Of a DNA stretch of 64,000 nucleotides, positions 1 to 9,548 are shown one piece after another; the stretch's first letter is position 1, and the number at the start of each line of letters is the position of its first letter. A program made the translations under genes and the position numbers. A model generated the notes under the pieces. The model saw nothing but the letters and a program-made list of their open reading frames with translations, ran no database searches and had not been told where the DNA came from. Source of the DNA: Atopobiaceae bacterium (GTDB lineage Bacteria > Actinomycetota > Coriobacteriia > Coriobacteriales > Atopobiaceae); the NCBI GenBank assembly GCA_022483015.1, contig JAKVOB010000001.1:1264902-1328901 (forward strand), read 5' to 3'.

Positions 1-1412
1 ATGCCGAGGCTCTCGAGCTGATCTGATGTGGGGGTGTAGGAGGTGCGGCAGTGCGGGCAGACCCGGCGCACCAGGCGCTGCGAGATGACGCCCTTGAGGG
101 CGCTCGCCACCATATAGGGCTCCACGCCGATGTCGTCCAGGCGGTCGAGCGTGGAGAGGGCGTCGCCGGTGTGGATGGTCGAGAGCACGAGGTGGCCGGT
201 CACGGCGGCGCGCATGGCGATGCTCGCCGTCTCGGCGTCGCGGATCTCGCCCACGCCCACGACGTCGGGGTCCTGGCGCAGGATCGAGCGCAGGCCGCTC
301 GCGAACGTGGTGCCGGCCTTCTCGTTGACCTGGACCTGGTTGACGCCGTCGATGTTGTACTCCACGGGGTCCTCGAGGGTCACGATGTTGACCGCCTCGG
401 TGTTGAGGCGCGAGAGCATGGTGAACATCGTGGACGACTTGCCGCTCCCGGTGGGGCCCACGATGAGGATCATGCCCTGGGTGTTCTTGAGGAGGTCGTT
501 GTAGGCGTCGAGGTTGTGGCCATAGAAGCCGAGGTCCTCGGGCGTGTCCTGCTTGGAGGCGCGGTCGAGGATGCGCAGCACGATCTTCTCGCCGTGCACG
601 GTGGGTAGGGTGGAGGCACGCAGGTCGGCCTCCTTCATGTGCACCCGCACGATGGCACGGCCGTCCTGGGGCACGCGGCGCTCGGTCACGTCCATGCCGC
701 ACATGATCTTGATGCGGCTCGTGAGCGAGGGCTGGAGCTCCTTGGGGATGGTGAACACGTTGTGCAGGATGCCGTCGAGGCGCATCCGCACCAGGACGTC
801 GGTCTCCTGCGGCTCGATGTGGATGTCGGAGGCATGGTCTGCGATGCCGCGCTCGATGATGGAGTTGACCAGGCGGATCGAGGGTGCGTTGGCGTTGGCG
901 TCATCCGAGAGCTCCGAGGCCACGCCCTGGGTGTCGCTCGGCGTCTCCTCGGCCTGCATCTCGCGGATGGCACGGCGTGCGCCCTCGGTGCCGTAGAGTG
1001 ACGAGATCGCGCGGGTCACGGTGGCCTCGGTGGCGATCATCGGGATGACGTGCTTGCGTGACGCGGCCTTGACCTCCTCGCTGGCGATGAAGTTCAGGGG
1101 GTCGGCCATGGCGAGGTAGAGGTCGTCGCCCTTGGTGCGGATGGGGACCACGGAATACTTCTTGGCGAGGTTCTTGGGAACGAGCTTGCACAGCTCGCTG
1201 TCGAGCTCGAGCGTGGTGGGGTCGACGTAGTCGATGCCGAGCTGGAGCATGAGGGCATCGATGAGCTGGCGCTCGGTGATGAACCCCTCGCTCACGAGCA
1301 CGTCGCCCAGACGCTTGCCAGTGCCCTTCTGCGCCGCGAGGGCGGCCGTGAGCTGGTCTTGCGTTATGGCTCCTGCGTCGACGAGCAGGTCGCCGAGACG
1401 TGTGTGCTTCAT
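1..1412 (-). CDS. pilB: Type IV pilus/type II secretion assembly ATPase PilB (GspE family), C-terminus cut by window edge
   Basis: This is the cytoplasmic hexameric ATPase that powers pilus extension. Reading from the ATG at 1412, the first ~150 residues form the GspE/MshE-type N-terminal domain, with repeated 'LGDLLV..GAIT..QL' patterns. The ATPase core follows: Walker A GPTGSGKSS near residue 319, the Asp-box region VGVGEIRDAETA near 388, and a His-box HTGDALSTLDRL. A CPHC pair near residue 450 is the first half of the zinc-binding tetracysteine motif. About 470 residues are visible; family members run ~550, so the last ~80 lie outside the window. It is the last visible gene of a minus-strand pilus operon, 10 bp after the preceding prepilin gene. 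PilB fits better than a secretion GspE because prepilins and a giant pilin lie upstream. Confidence 0.9.
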   Translation of the reverse strand, partial: MKHTRLGDLLVDAGAITQDQLTAALAAQKGTGKRLGDVLVSEGFITERQLIDALMLQLGIDYVDPTTLELDSELCKLVPKNLAKKYSVVPIRTKGDDLYLAMADPLNFIASEEVKAASRKHVIPMIATEATVTRAISSLYGTEGARRAIREMQAEETPSDTQGVASELSDDANANAPSIRLVNSIIERGIADHASDIHIEPQETDVLVRMRLDGILHNVFTIPKELQPSLTSRIKIMCGMDVTERRVPQDGRAIVRVHMKEADLRASTLPTVHGEKIVLRILDRASKQDTPEDLGFYGHNLDAYNDLLKNTQGMILIVGPTGSGKSSTMFTMLSRLNTEAVNIVTLEDPVEYNIDGVNQVQVNEKAGTTFASGLRSILRQDPDVVGVGEIRDAETASIAMRAAVTGHLVLSTIHTGDALSTLDRLDDIGVEPYMVASALKGVISQRLVRRVCPHCRTSYTPTSDQLESLG

Positions 1413-1422
1413 GGCGTGTCTC

Positions 1423-2034
1423 CTACAATCGTGATGTGTCTGAGGGCGTGTAGGTGTAGGTGTAGCTCTTGGTGAGCGTGGGGTCGACCGTGCTCGCGAT
1501 GGTGAACGTGACCTTGACCGTGTCGGGTGCCGTGCCGTCGACGGCGGTGGAGGGTGAGAACTCCAACTTGGCTGAGGTGACCTGGCACTCGGTATAGGCG
1601 CCGGCGTTCAGGAGGTCGCAGGTGACCTCCTTGCCCGTGGAGAGGCTGATCCCCTTGAGGGCGAGCACGCTCACGGTGCGCGTGGTGCCGTCCTCCTCGG
1701 TGACCGAGACGTCATGGGTCGTGAGGTCGGGGTCGACGAGCGTCTGGCCCAGGAAGTCCATCCGGTACGAGGGCTCGCCGTCGTAGGTCATGCCCTTGGC
1801 GAAGTGGGCGGGGTCCTGGATCGAGGCGTCGAGGGAGTCTGCGAGCGAGGTGGACTCCGAGATGAACGACGACTCGCGGAAGACGTGCATACCGACGTTC
1901 ACACCTGCGACGACCACCGAGGTGAGCATGACCACGATGAGCAGCGCCGCCAGGGACTCGATGAGGGTGAAGCCCGCATGCGCGCGTGCGCGAAGACGGG
2001 GCCGTGCGCCCGTGTGCGTTCCTCTCGAGTCCAT
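1423..2034 (-). CDS. Type IV prepilin-like protein (minor pilin)
   Basis: This 203-residue protein has a class III signal peptide. A basic leader of about 21 residues ends in G, followed by FTLIESLAALLIVVML, with the conserved Glu at mature position 5 and a hydrophobic N-terminal helix. The rest is a Thr/Ser-rich globular domain with no recognised family. PilD-type peptidase would cut and N-methylate it, and it would join the pilus as a minor pilin. I chose the ATG at 2034, preceded by a GAGGGGG-type ribosome site. An upstream in-frame ATG at 2100 would overlap the previous gene and add a non-pilin leader. It lies between another prepilin-like gene and pilB in the same operon. Confidence 0.8.
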   Translation of the reverse strand: MDSRGTHTGARPRLRARAHAGFTLIESLAALLIVVMLTSVVVAGVNVGMHVFRESSFISESTSLADSLDASIQDPAHFAKGMTYDGEPSYRMDFLGQTLVDPDLTTHDVSVTEEDGTTRTVSVLALKGISLSTGKEVTCDLLNAGAYTECQVTSAKLEFSPSTAVDGTAPDTVKVTFTIASTVDPTLTKSYTYTYTPSDTSRL

Positions 2035-2062
2035 GGTGCCGCCCCCTCTCGTATGGTCCGTC

Positions 2063-2374
2063 CTAGTTGGCCTCGTACCCAACGACGTCGCTTCCACCAT
2101 AGAAGGTGGCCGAATGGTCGTCCGAGCCGAGCCTCACGGTGCCGGTCGTGCCGGTGCCGCTCAGCGACTCGGCCGCGGCGCGCTCGTCGGAGCGGGCGGT
2201 CGCTGCCTGCTTTGCCTGGCGGTCTATGGTGATGGCCGAGGTGGTGGCCGTGAGCAGCAGGGTCACCGAGAGGGTCACCACGAGGATGCCCACGAGGGTC
2301 TCCACGATCGACTCTCCCGAGGTATGGGCCAAGCGAAGTGCCAGACGACGTATCGTCGCGTGTAGGCGTGTCAT
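2063..2374 (-). CDS. Small prepilin-like protein with atypical cleavage motif
   Basis: This 103-residue protein starts with a basic segment, then SGESIVETLVGILVVTLSVT. That resembles a prepilin cleavage site in which E replaces the usual F/M at mature position 1 and Glu is kept at +5. A single hydrophobic helix follows and then a short polar domain, so it is probably a minor pilin or pseudopilin. Its ATG overlaps the TGA of the gene before it in an ATGA arrangement, which indicates translational coupling. The family is not recognisable beyond the N-terminal architecture. Confidence 0.7.
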   Translation of the reverse strand: MTRLHATIRRLALRLAHTSGESIVETLVGILVVTLSVTLLLTATTSAITIDRQAKQAATARSDERAAAESLSGTGTTGTVRLGSDDHSATFYGGSDVVGYEAN

Positions 2375-3054
2375 GACGTCACCCCCCAGGTCACGGTGTA
2401 CGGATAGGAGATGACGCTCCAGGTGCCGGTGGCAGGGTCCACGGTGATGCCGGTCTCGCTCGTGGCGCTTATCGTCTGCGAGAGGGAGTAGGCATAGTCA
2501 GACGTGTCGACGAGCGCGGTGCTCAAGGTGATGTTGTAGCGCTCGTCCATGCGATAGGTCACGCGGGCGGTGGGCAGTGCCTCGCCGCTGTTGGGGTTGG
2601 TCCCGGTGACGTCGAGGTAGATCGAGCCGTCGGTGCCTGCGCCCGAGGTGTTGAGCTTCACGGCACTGGCCAGCAGCTCCACCTTCTTGGTGGCGTCGGA
2701 CTCGGTGCCGGTGCAGGGGACCTTGCTGGTGCCCTCCCCGCAGGTGAAGGTGCAGGTGCCGTCCTGCGCCACGCTCATCTCGAGGGTGGAGAGGTCTGGG
2801 TCGATGGCTGTGGTGCTGCCGGTCGCCTTCACGAAGGTGTCGTGCGCAAGTCGCGAGGCGGACGAGACGGCCTGGTAGGCCTGGGTGTCATCGGAGCGTT
2901 GGCTGCTGCGCTCGGCCGTGGCCGAGGCGAGGTTCACGATGACGGCGGCGATCATGGTGCAGATGAGCATGAACACGAGGGCGATGATGATCGAGGCACC
3001 TCGCTCGTCCGCGAGGCGCCGGCCCACCCGTGCGTGTATGTCATGGAGGCGCAT
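2371..3054 (-). CDS. Pilus assembly membrane protein, PilX-like
   Basis: This 227-residue protein has a basic N-terminus ending in DERGASIIIALVFMLICTMI. One transmembrane helix follows, then a Ser/Thr-rich extracytoplasmic domain with two cysteines near CTFTCGEG. The 'RG-S-III-ALV' pattern resembles PilX/Flp-type pilus-associated proteins that lack a canonical prepilin site. I placed the start at the ATG at 3054, whose first base is the last base of the upstream TGA (TGATG overlap). The alternative ATG at 3069 would lie fully inside the upstream gene. The precise role is unknown; its position among pilin genes suggests a minor pilin or pilus-initiation subunit. Confidence 0.65.
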   Translation of the reverse strand: MRLHDIHARVGRRLADERGASIIIALVFMLICTMIAAVIVNLASATAERSSQRSDDTQAYQAVSSASRLAHDTFVKATGSTTAIDPDLSTLEMSVAQDGTCTFTCGEGTSKVPCTGTESDATKKVELLASAVKLNTSGAGTDGSIYLDVTGTNPNSGEALPTARVTYRMDERYNITLSTALVDTSDYAYSLSQTISATSETGITVDPATGTWSVISYPYTVTWGVTS

Positions 3055-6000
3055 CACAGCGTGAACCAATCCGTCGTGGCCGAGAAGGAAGACGCGTTGT
3101 AATAGTAGTACGTGCTCTCCTTGATGTAGACGCTCACGGTGCCGACTGCATAGTGCTTGGTGGCTGCGTCGTAGACGAGCACGCGGGCGGGTGTAGTCAC
3201 GGCGGCGGGATAGGTGGGAAGTTTCGCGCCACAGATGACGAGGAAGTTGTCGCTGGTGGAGTTCGGTGTGGTTCCGAAGAGTGGGCCATCCGGATAGAGG
3301 TCGCTCGTCGAGTAGGTGTTCTTGGCAATGTAGACGCTGAACGAGAAGGCGCTGGGGTCATATCCGCGATCCGCAAGGCTCTGTTGGAGCCACAAGGTGG
3401 CATTGGCGTTGCCTCCCTTGGCGGGAGCCTCCGAGTCACAGTAGCGGTCGTTGTCCATCTTCTTGCTGTTGTCCTTGCAGTGGTTATTGACGTACTGCCA
3501 GAATGACGTGCATTTCGTGCCGTTGACCGTGCGGTCTGCCAGACTCGTGTCTGAGAGCATGGGATTCTGGCCGGAGACATCGCTTGCAGGCACGGCTGCA
3601 TAGGTGGCCTTGTAGACGAGGGAGCCGGTAGCGTCCGTGGTCGCGTCGCCCCAGCCCTCGAAGAGGTGATAGGTGGTGCCGAGCGTGCCGGTGGTGGCGT
3701 AGTCGGCCAGGTGGTCGGCTGCGTTCTGCGAGGCGGCACCCGATATGGTGGTGAAGAGGGCCCTGGCCTGTGAGGCGGTCAGCGTCGTGCTGGGGGAGAT
3801 GACGGTGCTCGCCAGGGCCTTCCCGTCGTCGCGGACCCAGCTGACCTGGCGGGGCCAGTTGCCGTAGTGCTCGCCCAGGCCGCAGGTGTCGGCGAACGGG
3901 AAGGTGGAACCCTTGAGCGAGGCGGCGTAGGGGTGGCTGTTGCTGGCGCTGATGCCGCCCGTGGCGAGCTGTGCCCAGGTGGAGGAGGTCGGGTTGTTCG
4001 CGGCCGTGAGCGTGTCGTTGTAGCCTGTGGCGGCGAGGTAGGTGCAGTTGGACAGACTGGCATAGCTGCTCTTGCTACCCACGAAGCCGCCATTGGTCGC
4101 ACGGACGGTGCCATCGGCATCGAGTACCTGCCCGTAGCTCATGGAGTCAGAGACGGTGTAGTTCGACAGGGCCCCTACGAAGCCACCTGTGTTGGAGGTG
4201 CCATAGGTATCCCCTGTGGCATAGCACGACGAGACTGAGAAGTAGCTGCTCGAGCCAATCAAGCCTCCGACGTTGGCATAGCCCTGGACCGAGCCGGAGG
4301 CATAGCAGCTCGTGGCGCCGCCACTGGAGGCTGATCCTATGAGACCACCGAAGAACGAGGTGCTGGTCGTGATTCCTGCGTAGGGCATCACGTCATCGGC
4401 GGAGAAGCAACGGGTGAGGCTTGTATAGCTTGCTGCGCTACCTATGAGCCCACCTACATGGGAGGAACCCGTGACGACGGGTGCTGCGTCATCGATGTTC
4501 GAGGACGTGGCTACACCATATGCAGAGCAGTCCGTGAGCGTCGTCGAGGAGCTGTCACCTATGAGTCCGCCGGCCCGCTGCTTGGTGGCGCTGACGTCTA
4601 CCCCTGCCGAACAATTCCGTATCGTCAGGGTGCTGGCGCTTCCGATGAGCCCTCCCACATAGTTCATGCCTGTCACTGGGAAGGAACCGTAACGATAGAG
4701 CCCGTCTGAGTCGGTCTTTGTGACGCCAACGGAGCAGTCGCTGAAGGTTATTCTCTCTGCCTCTCCTGCAAGCCCGCCGACGTAGTCACCTGTGGCTGCG
4801 GTGGATGTGTCGGTGACGGTGCAGGTGGCGACAGAGCCTGCGGAGCCGTCAATTCGGCCGAGCATACCTCCTGTGTAGGTCGTGCCTGAGACGGATGTGT
4901 CTGCAACCGAGCAGGTATCAAGCTCTACGCTGCAGTAGCCGATGAGGCCGGCAGTGTAGTAGCCGCTGCCTGTGACTGTGGAGCCCTTGACGGAGCAGCG
5001 GGTAAGATTTCCTCCGCTGCTCTCGACCTTGCCTACGAGGCCACCGGCATAGGCATAGGACCTCGAGGTTCCCGTGACGGTCATCCCCGTGACCGAGGAG
5101 TCTGTGGGGCTCTTGGCCGCATCACCTGCGAGGCCGCCCACATAGGACAGGCCAGTGGTGGACCCACCTGAGACGGTGCAGTTGGCAACCTTGTCTGCAG
5201 AGCTGGTGATGCGTCCGGCGATACCCCCGACGTAGGTGTAGCCAGAGGTGGAGACGTCGGTGCTCGAGCAACCGGTGAGCGTTACCTCCGAGTCACCTAC
5301 GACGCCGCCGACATAGGAGGAGGTGCCCTTGACCGTGAGACCCGAGACAGAGCAACCAGAGATGGTGGAGGCCGAGGTGGTGACGCGGCCTGCGATGCCA
5401 GCGACGTCACCATATCCTGAGACGGTCAGGTTGGTGGCAGAGCAGTTCAGCAGAGAACCGCTGGTATAGCCGACGAGGCCGCCGACATAGGTATAGGAGC
5501 TGTTCACGCTTCCGCCGGTGACCGAGCAGGACTCGATGGTGCCGCCGCGGCTGTCCGCGCTGCCTACGAGGGCGCCCGTGTTATAGGCACCGTAGACCGT
5601 GGGGTTCACCAGCGTGACGCCCTTGAAGCCGATCCTGGCTGTCTTGAACAGGCCCGTGTAGCTGGCAGGAGAGGCGGGATTGCCGATAGGCATGTTTCTA
5701 ATCGAGGTACCAGCCTCGGCCGTGAAGGTGTTGGAGCTGCTGCTGTCGAGGTTGCTCTCGAGCGTGATCGGGTCGAAGTACCCCTTGCCTGTGGTCCCGG
5801 AGGAGGGGTCGGTGTAGGAGCCCGAGAGTGGGTTCACGGCCTTGCCGTCGACGCGGCTCTGGACCGAGACGGATGATGGGTCGAGGCTGCTCCAGTCCCA
5901 GTCGATGGTACCCGTCTGGGTCACGGAGGAATAGTTGGTATAGCCCCAGAGCATCGTGGACGTGCCGCTGCGCAGGTTGTCGAGGTGACGGAGGGCCGAT

Positions 6001-9000
6001 ACCGCGACCGAAGAGCCCGCGTTGGTGGCGTTGTCGAAGAGCGAGTTGCAGGTCATGTCGCTCGACTCGCGGGTGTCACCGTCGTAGGTCACGGTCACCT
6101 TGACGGTGAGGTCGGTCCCCGGTGCGATCGAAGCGCCTGATCCGCTGCCGTTGCGCTGGTAGAGGTCAGAGAAGCTCATCCCGTCGCGCAGGCTGTCGAG
6201 CACGAGGTCGCACTCGTTGGTGCCGATGCCGCTTATCTTGTCGGAGCCGAGGTCCGTGCCGGACCAGGTGTGCGTCCAGGTGGTGGTGCCCCAGCTGGTG
6301 TTCTCGCCCGAGACCGTCATCGTGATGGAGAGCTTGGTCAGGTCGAGCTTGGTCGTGTCGATGCCCGAGACGCTCGCGTAGAGCTCCTCGCCGTTCACGA
6401 CCGAGAAGGACACGCTGTCGAGCGGGCCAGCAGGCTCGGAGGGCCAGTTGCCGTAGTGCGAGCCGAGCCCGCAGGTATCTGCGAACGGGAAGGCCTGGCC
6501 CTTGAGCGAGGCGGCGTAGGGATGGCTGTCATCGGCGGTGATGGGGGCGTCCGCGGTGAGGGTGGCCCAGCTCGAGCCGGAGGGGTTGCCCGCGGCCGTG
6601 AGCGTGTCGTTGTAGCCCTTGCCGGTCAGGTAGGTGCAGCCAGAGATAGTGGCGGCATTGCTCTTGGTGCCGACGAGGCCACCGTTGGCAGTGCTCACGG
6701 TGCCGTCGACAGCGAGTACCTTGCCATAGGAGATGGAGTCGGTGATGGGGGACTGCGCTCTGCCGATGAGGCCGCCTACTTCGGATGCCCCATAGACGTC
6801 ACCGGTGGCGTAGCAGGATGAGACGCTTCCGTATCCGTAGAGCCAGCCGATGAGCCCACCGACATGGGCTCCACCGCTTACTGTGCCCGAGGCATAGCAG
6901 TTGGTGAAGATGGTGTTGCCGCCCTGGTAGTAGAGGGCACGTCCGACGAGGCCACCATAGAACTCGTTGCTTGTGCTGCCGTTCTTGTTGGCCACATTCT
7001 CTGCGGCGAAGCAGTCGGTGATATGACCGTCATATTGGATGGTTCCGATGAGCCCTCCCACGCCTTGGTTACCCTCGACGGTGGGGGTGGCGTCATCAAC
7101 GGCGTCCGTAGTGGCCGTGCCGTGGGCCGAGCATCGCGTGTACGTGGCCCCGGTGGTGCTGCCTACCAAGCCTCCCACCCAGGTGCTGCCCGAGACGTCG
7201 ACGCCGGCCGTGCAGTCTATGGCTGTGTTGCTATGGCCGAGGAAGCCCACGAGGCCGCCCACGTTGATGCCGGTGGAGGTCACGGCATAGTCGTCGTAGA
7301 GGTAGGTCCCGTTGTCATCGGTCTTGGTCACGGTGCTGGAGCAGTTGGTGAGTGTCGCGCTTGCTCCCTCGTCGATCTGTCCGACGACGCCGCCGACGCT
7401 CTGGCCACCTTGGTTGGTGATGGATACGTTGGTGGTCGTGCAGTCGGTGAGGTCGGAGTGCGCCCATCCAGCGATGCCGCCGATGAAGTTGCCAGCAGAG
7501 GTGATGGATGAGTCCGAGGCCGAGCAGCCTGTGACAGTACCGGTCTGTATCTGCCCTGCTATGCCACCGACCAATCCCCCCGTTGCGGTGATGGTCGAGT
7601 TTGAGATCGAGCAGTCCGTGGCGCTAGAGCGTTGCCAACCGACAAGGCCTCCGACATAGTTGCCCTTTCCGGTTATGGCCGAACTAGCGATGGTGCACCT
7701 GGTGAGGGTTGCGTCCGCTTGGGAGGCGTTTCCCAGAAGACCACCAACGGCGGTGGTACCCCCTATGGTCGTATTGGTAATCGAGCAGCCCGTGAATGGG
7801 GCTGTCGACCCCGTGTTGACGAGGCCCACGAGCCCACCGGAGCTATCTGCTCCGTTGATGGTCGAGTCAGAGACCGAGCACTTGGTGAACGAGGCCGTGG
7901 TACCGCCGGGGACGTTGCCCACGAGCGTGGCGACGTGGCTACTGCCATAGGCCGTCGCCTTCGTGATGGTGACATTGGTGAAGCTAGTTTGGGCTGTCTT
8001 GAAGATGCCGACATCAGCAAAGCTCTTCGTCCCGATCACGAGGTTGCTGATGGCGTACGGCTTGTTGGCGTTCGCCGCATCGAGCTGCGTGTAGAAGGAC
8101 GTGTTGCTCGTGCTGTTGAAGCCGTCTGTCAGTGTGATGGGGGTGAAGTAGCCTATGCCCGCCTTCTGCGTGACGGGGTCGACGAACCCGGCCGAGAGTG
8201 GGTTCACCGCCGTGTAGGTGGTGGTGCCTGCCGCTGTGGTGGCGGTGCGGCTCTGCACGGAGACCACGGCCGCGTTCTGGACGTCGGCGCCCGCCGAGTT
8301 GGTGGTGCGGTAGGAGTCCCAGTCCCAGTCGATGTCGCCCGACTGGATGACGTGCGCGAAGGCGTTGCCGCTGGCATCGTCCTTCCACCGCACGGAACCG
8401 CCGGTGGTGAGCGCCTCCTTGCGCAGGTTGTTGAGGTGACGCAGGTTCGAGATCTGGATGGTGCTGCCGAGCGTGGAATCATAGCTACGCGACCCATAGA
8501 GCGAGTTGATGCCCTTGATGCTGCCCCGGTCGACCTTGTTGCCCTGGTAGGTGATGGTGGCATGCACCGTGATGTCGGCGCCAGGCAGGATGGAGGCCCC
8601 GGTGTTGCCGGTGGACGTGCCGCCGTCACCCGTGCCCGAGTAGAGGTTGGCGAAGCTCATCTTCGTGCCGCTCGAGTCCGTGCGCATGCTGTCGAGGATG
8701 ATGTCAAGCTCGTCGGCGTTCGTGCTCCAGGCCCCGGAGCTCTGGAGGTCGGACCCTGTATAGGTCTTCTCCCATGTGGTGGTGCCGCCGGCGGTGTTCT
8801 CTCCCGTTATCTCAAGCTCAAGTGAAAGTTGAGATGTGTCGACCTTGGTCGCGTCGAACCCTGTCAGGTGCACATAGAGCTCCTCGGAGTTCACCACGTC
8901 CACGGTGAGGTCCTTGAAGGGGCCGCCAAGGCCGTTGGTCGTGTACTGCATGCGGCCGCCGTGGTAGTAGCCGATCTCGGCATCGGAGCGGTCGGTGGTG

Positions 9001-9548
9001 CCGCCTCGGCAGGAGAGCGCCTCGCAGTCGGCCCAGGTGAGGCCGGTCTTCTCGGAGTAGAAGACACCGTAGACCTCGCCCGTGTAGGGGGAGACCTCCA
9101 CGACCCAGCTGCCGGTGAGCTTGTTGGTGATGCCCGAGGCATCGTCTCCCAGCAGGGTGTCCTGCATGACCTGGTCGGTCGAGAGCAGGTAGTAGATGGT
9201 GGGGGAGTCCGTGGTGTTGTCGCCGGTGGTCCCGGCGGGGTAGTCAGCGGGTACCGTGGTCTCGAGCTGGCCGGTCTTGGCGACCTGCTCGGACACGGAG
9301 TCGACGGTGGAGGTGCTCGAATCGACCAGGCGGCCCGACGTGTTGAGGTCGGTGAGGCGGCTCTGGACCGAGAGGTAGATCGACTTGGCCGTGCCGTCGA
9401 GCTGGGTCATGTGGAGGCTCTTGGTGAGCTGCCCGAAGGCCGGGCCCACGATGGCGGCCATGATGGCGAGGACCGCAACAGCGCCAAGGAGCTCCATCAT
9501 CGTGAAGCCCCCGTGGGTGTTACGTCCTATGTCGCGCCTGTGCCTCAT
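3054..9548 (-). CDS. Giant prepilin-GLUG repeat protein (putative pilus-borne adhesin)
   Basis: This 2164-residue protein begins as a type IV prepilin. A 14-residue basic leader ends in GG, then FTMMELLGAVAVLAIMAAIV, with Glu at mature +5 and a long hydrophobic helix. A non-repetitive region (~40-540) is followed by a first block of GLUG-type repeats (~540-1000), recognisable by recurring VGGLVG/IGGIAG turns and CS.S/CT.. strands. A second copy of the lead region (~1040-1300) and a second GLUG block (~1300-1850) follow, then a unique C-terminal domain (~1900-2164). GLUG repeats fold as beta-helices in surface adhesins and M26-type proteins. Ordinary pilins are 100-250 residues. Its start overlaps the end of the c-di-GMP gene (ATGA). 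I infer a pilus-anchored or pilus-tip adhesin; binding partner unknown. Confidence 0.8.
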   Translation of the reverse strand: MRHRRDIGRNTHGGFTMMELLGAVAVLAIMAAIVGPAFGQLTKSLHMTQLDGTAKSIYLSVQSRLTDLNTSGRLVDSSTSTVDSVSEQVAKTGQLETTVPADYPAGTTGDNTTDSPTIYYLLSTDQVMQDTLLGDDASGITNKLTGSWVVEVSPYTGEVYGVFYSEKTGLTWADCEALSCRGGTTDRSDAEIGYYHGGRMQYTTNGLGGPFKDLTVDVVNSEELYVHLTGFDATKVDTSQLSLELEITGENTAGGTTTWEKTYTGSDLQSSGAWSTNADELDIILDSMRTDSSGTKMSFANLYSGTGDGGTSTGNTGASILPGADITVHATITYQGNKVDRGSIKGINSLYGSRSYDSTLGSTIQISNLRHLNNLRKEALTTGGSVRWKDDASGNAFAHVIQSGDIDWDWDSYRTTNSAGADVQNAAVVSVQSRTATTAAGTTTYTAVNPLSAGFVDPVTQKAGIGYFTPITLTDGFNSTSNTSFYTQLDAANANKPYAISNLVIGTKSFADVGIFKTAQTSFTNVTITKATAYGSSHVATLVGNVPGGTTASFTKCSVSDSTINGADSSGGLVGLVNTGSTAPFTGCSITNTTIGGTTAVGGLLGNASQADATLTRCTIASSAITGKGNYVGGLVGWQRSSATDCSISNSTITATGGLVGGIAGQIQTGTVTGCSASDSSITSAGNFIGGIAGWAHSDLTDCTTTNVSITNQGGQSVGGVVGQIDEGASATLTNCSSTVTKTDDNGTYLYDDYAVTSTGINVGGLVGFLGHSNTAIDCTAGVDVSGSTWVGGLVGSTTGATYTRCSAHGTATTDAVDDATPTVEGNQGVGGLIGTIQYDGHITDCFAAENVANKNGSTSNEFYGGLVGRALYYQGGNTIFTNCYASGTVSGGAHVGGLIGWLYGYGSVSSCYATGDVYGASEVGGLIGRAQSPITDSISYGKVLAVDGTVSTANGGLVGTKSNAATISGCTYLTGKGYNDTLTAAGNPSGSSWATLTADAPITADDSHPYAASLKGQAFPFADTCGLGSHYGNWPSEPAGPLDSVSFSVVNGEELYASVSGIDTTKLDLTKLSITMTVSGENTSWGTTTWTHTWSGTDLGSDKISGIGTNECDLVLDSLRDGMSFSDLYQRNGSGSGASIAPGTDLTVKVTVTYDGDTRESSDMTCNSLFDNATNAGSSVAVSALRHLDNLRSGTSTMLWGYTNYSSVTQTGTIDWDWSSLDPSSVSVQSRVDGKAVNPLSGSYTDPSSGTTGKGYFDPITLESNLDSSSSNTFTAEAGTSIRNMPIGNPASPASYTGLFKTARIGFKGVTLVNPTVYGAYNTGALVGSADSRGGTIESCSVTGGSVNSSYTYVGGLVGYTSGSLLNCSATNLTVSGYGDVAGIAGRVTTSASTISGCSVSGLTVKGTSSYVGGVVGDSEVTLTGCSSTDVSTSGYTYVGGIAGRITSSADKVANCTVSGGSTTGLSYVGGLAGDAAKSPTDSSVTGMTVTGTSRSYAYAGGLVGKVESSGGNLTRCSVKGSTVTGSGYYTAGLIGYCSVELDTCSVADTSVSGTTYTGGMLGRIDGSAGSVATCTVTDTSTAATGDYVGGLAGEAERITFSDCSVGVTKTDSDGLYRYGSFPVTGMNYVGGLIGSASTLTIRNCSAGVDVSATKQRAGGLIGDSSSTTLTDCSAYGVATSSNIDDAAPVVTGSSHVGGLIGSAASYTSLTRCFSADDVMPYAGITTSTSFFGGLIGSASSGGATSCYASGSVQGYANVGGLIGSSSYFSVSSCYATGDTYGTSNTGGFVGALSNYTVSDSMSYGQVLDADGTVRATNGGFVGSKSSYASLSNCTYLAATGYNDTLTAANNPTSSTWAQLATGGISASNSHPYAASLKGSTFPFADTCGLGEHYGNWPRQVSWVRDDGKALASTVISPSTTLTASQARALFTTISGAASQNAADHLADYATTGTLGTTYHLFEGWGDATTDATGSLVYKATYAAVPASDVSGQNPMLSDTSLADRTVNGTKCTSFWQYVNNHCKDNSKKMDNDRYCDSEAPAKGGNANATLWLQQSLADRGYDPSAFSFSVYIAKNTYSTSDLYPDGPLFGTTPNSTSDNFLVICGAKLPTYPAAVTTPARVLVYDAATKHYAVGTVSVYIKESTYYYYNASSFSATTDWFTL

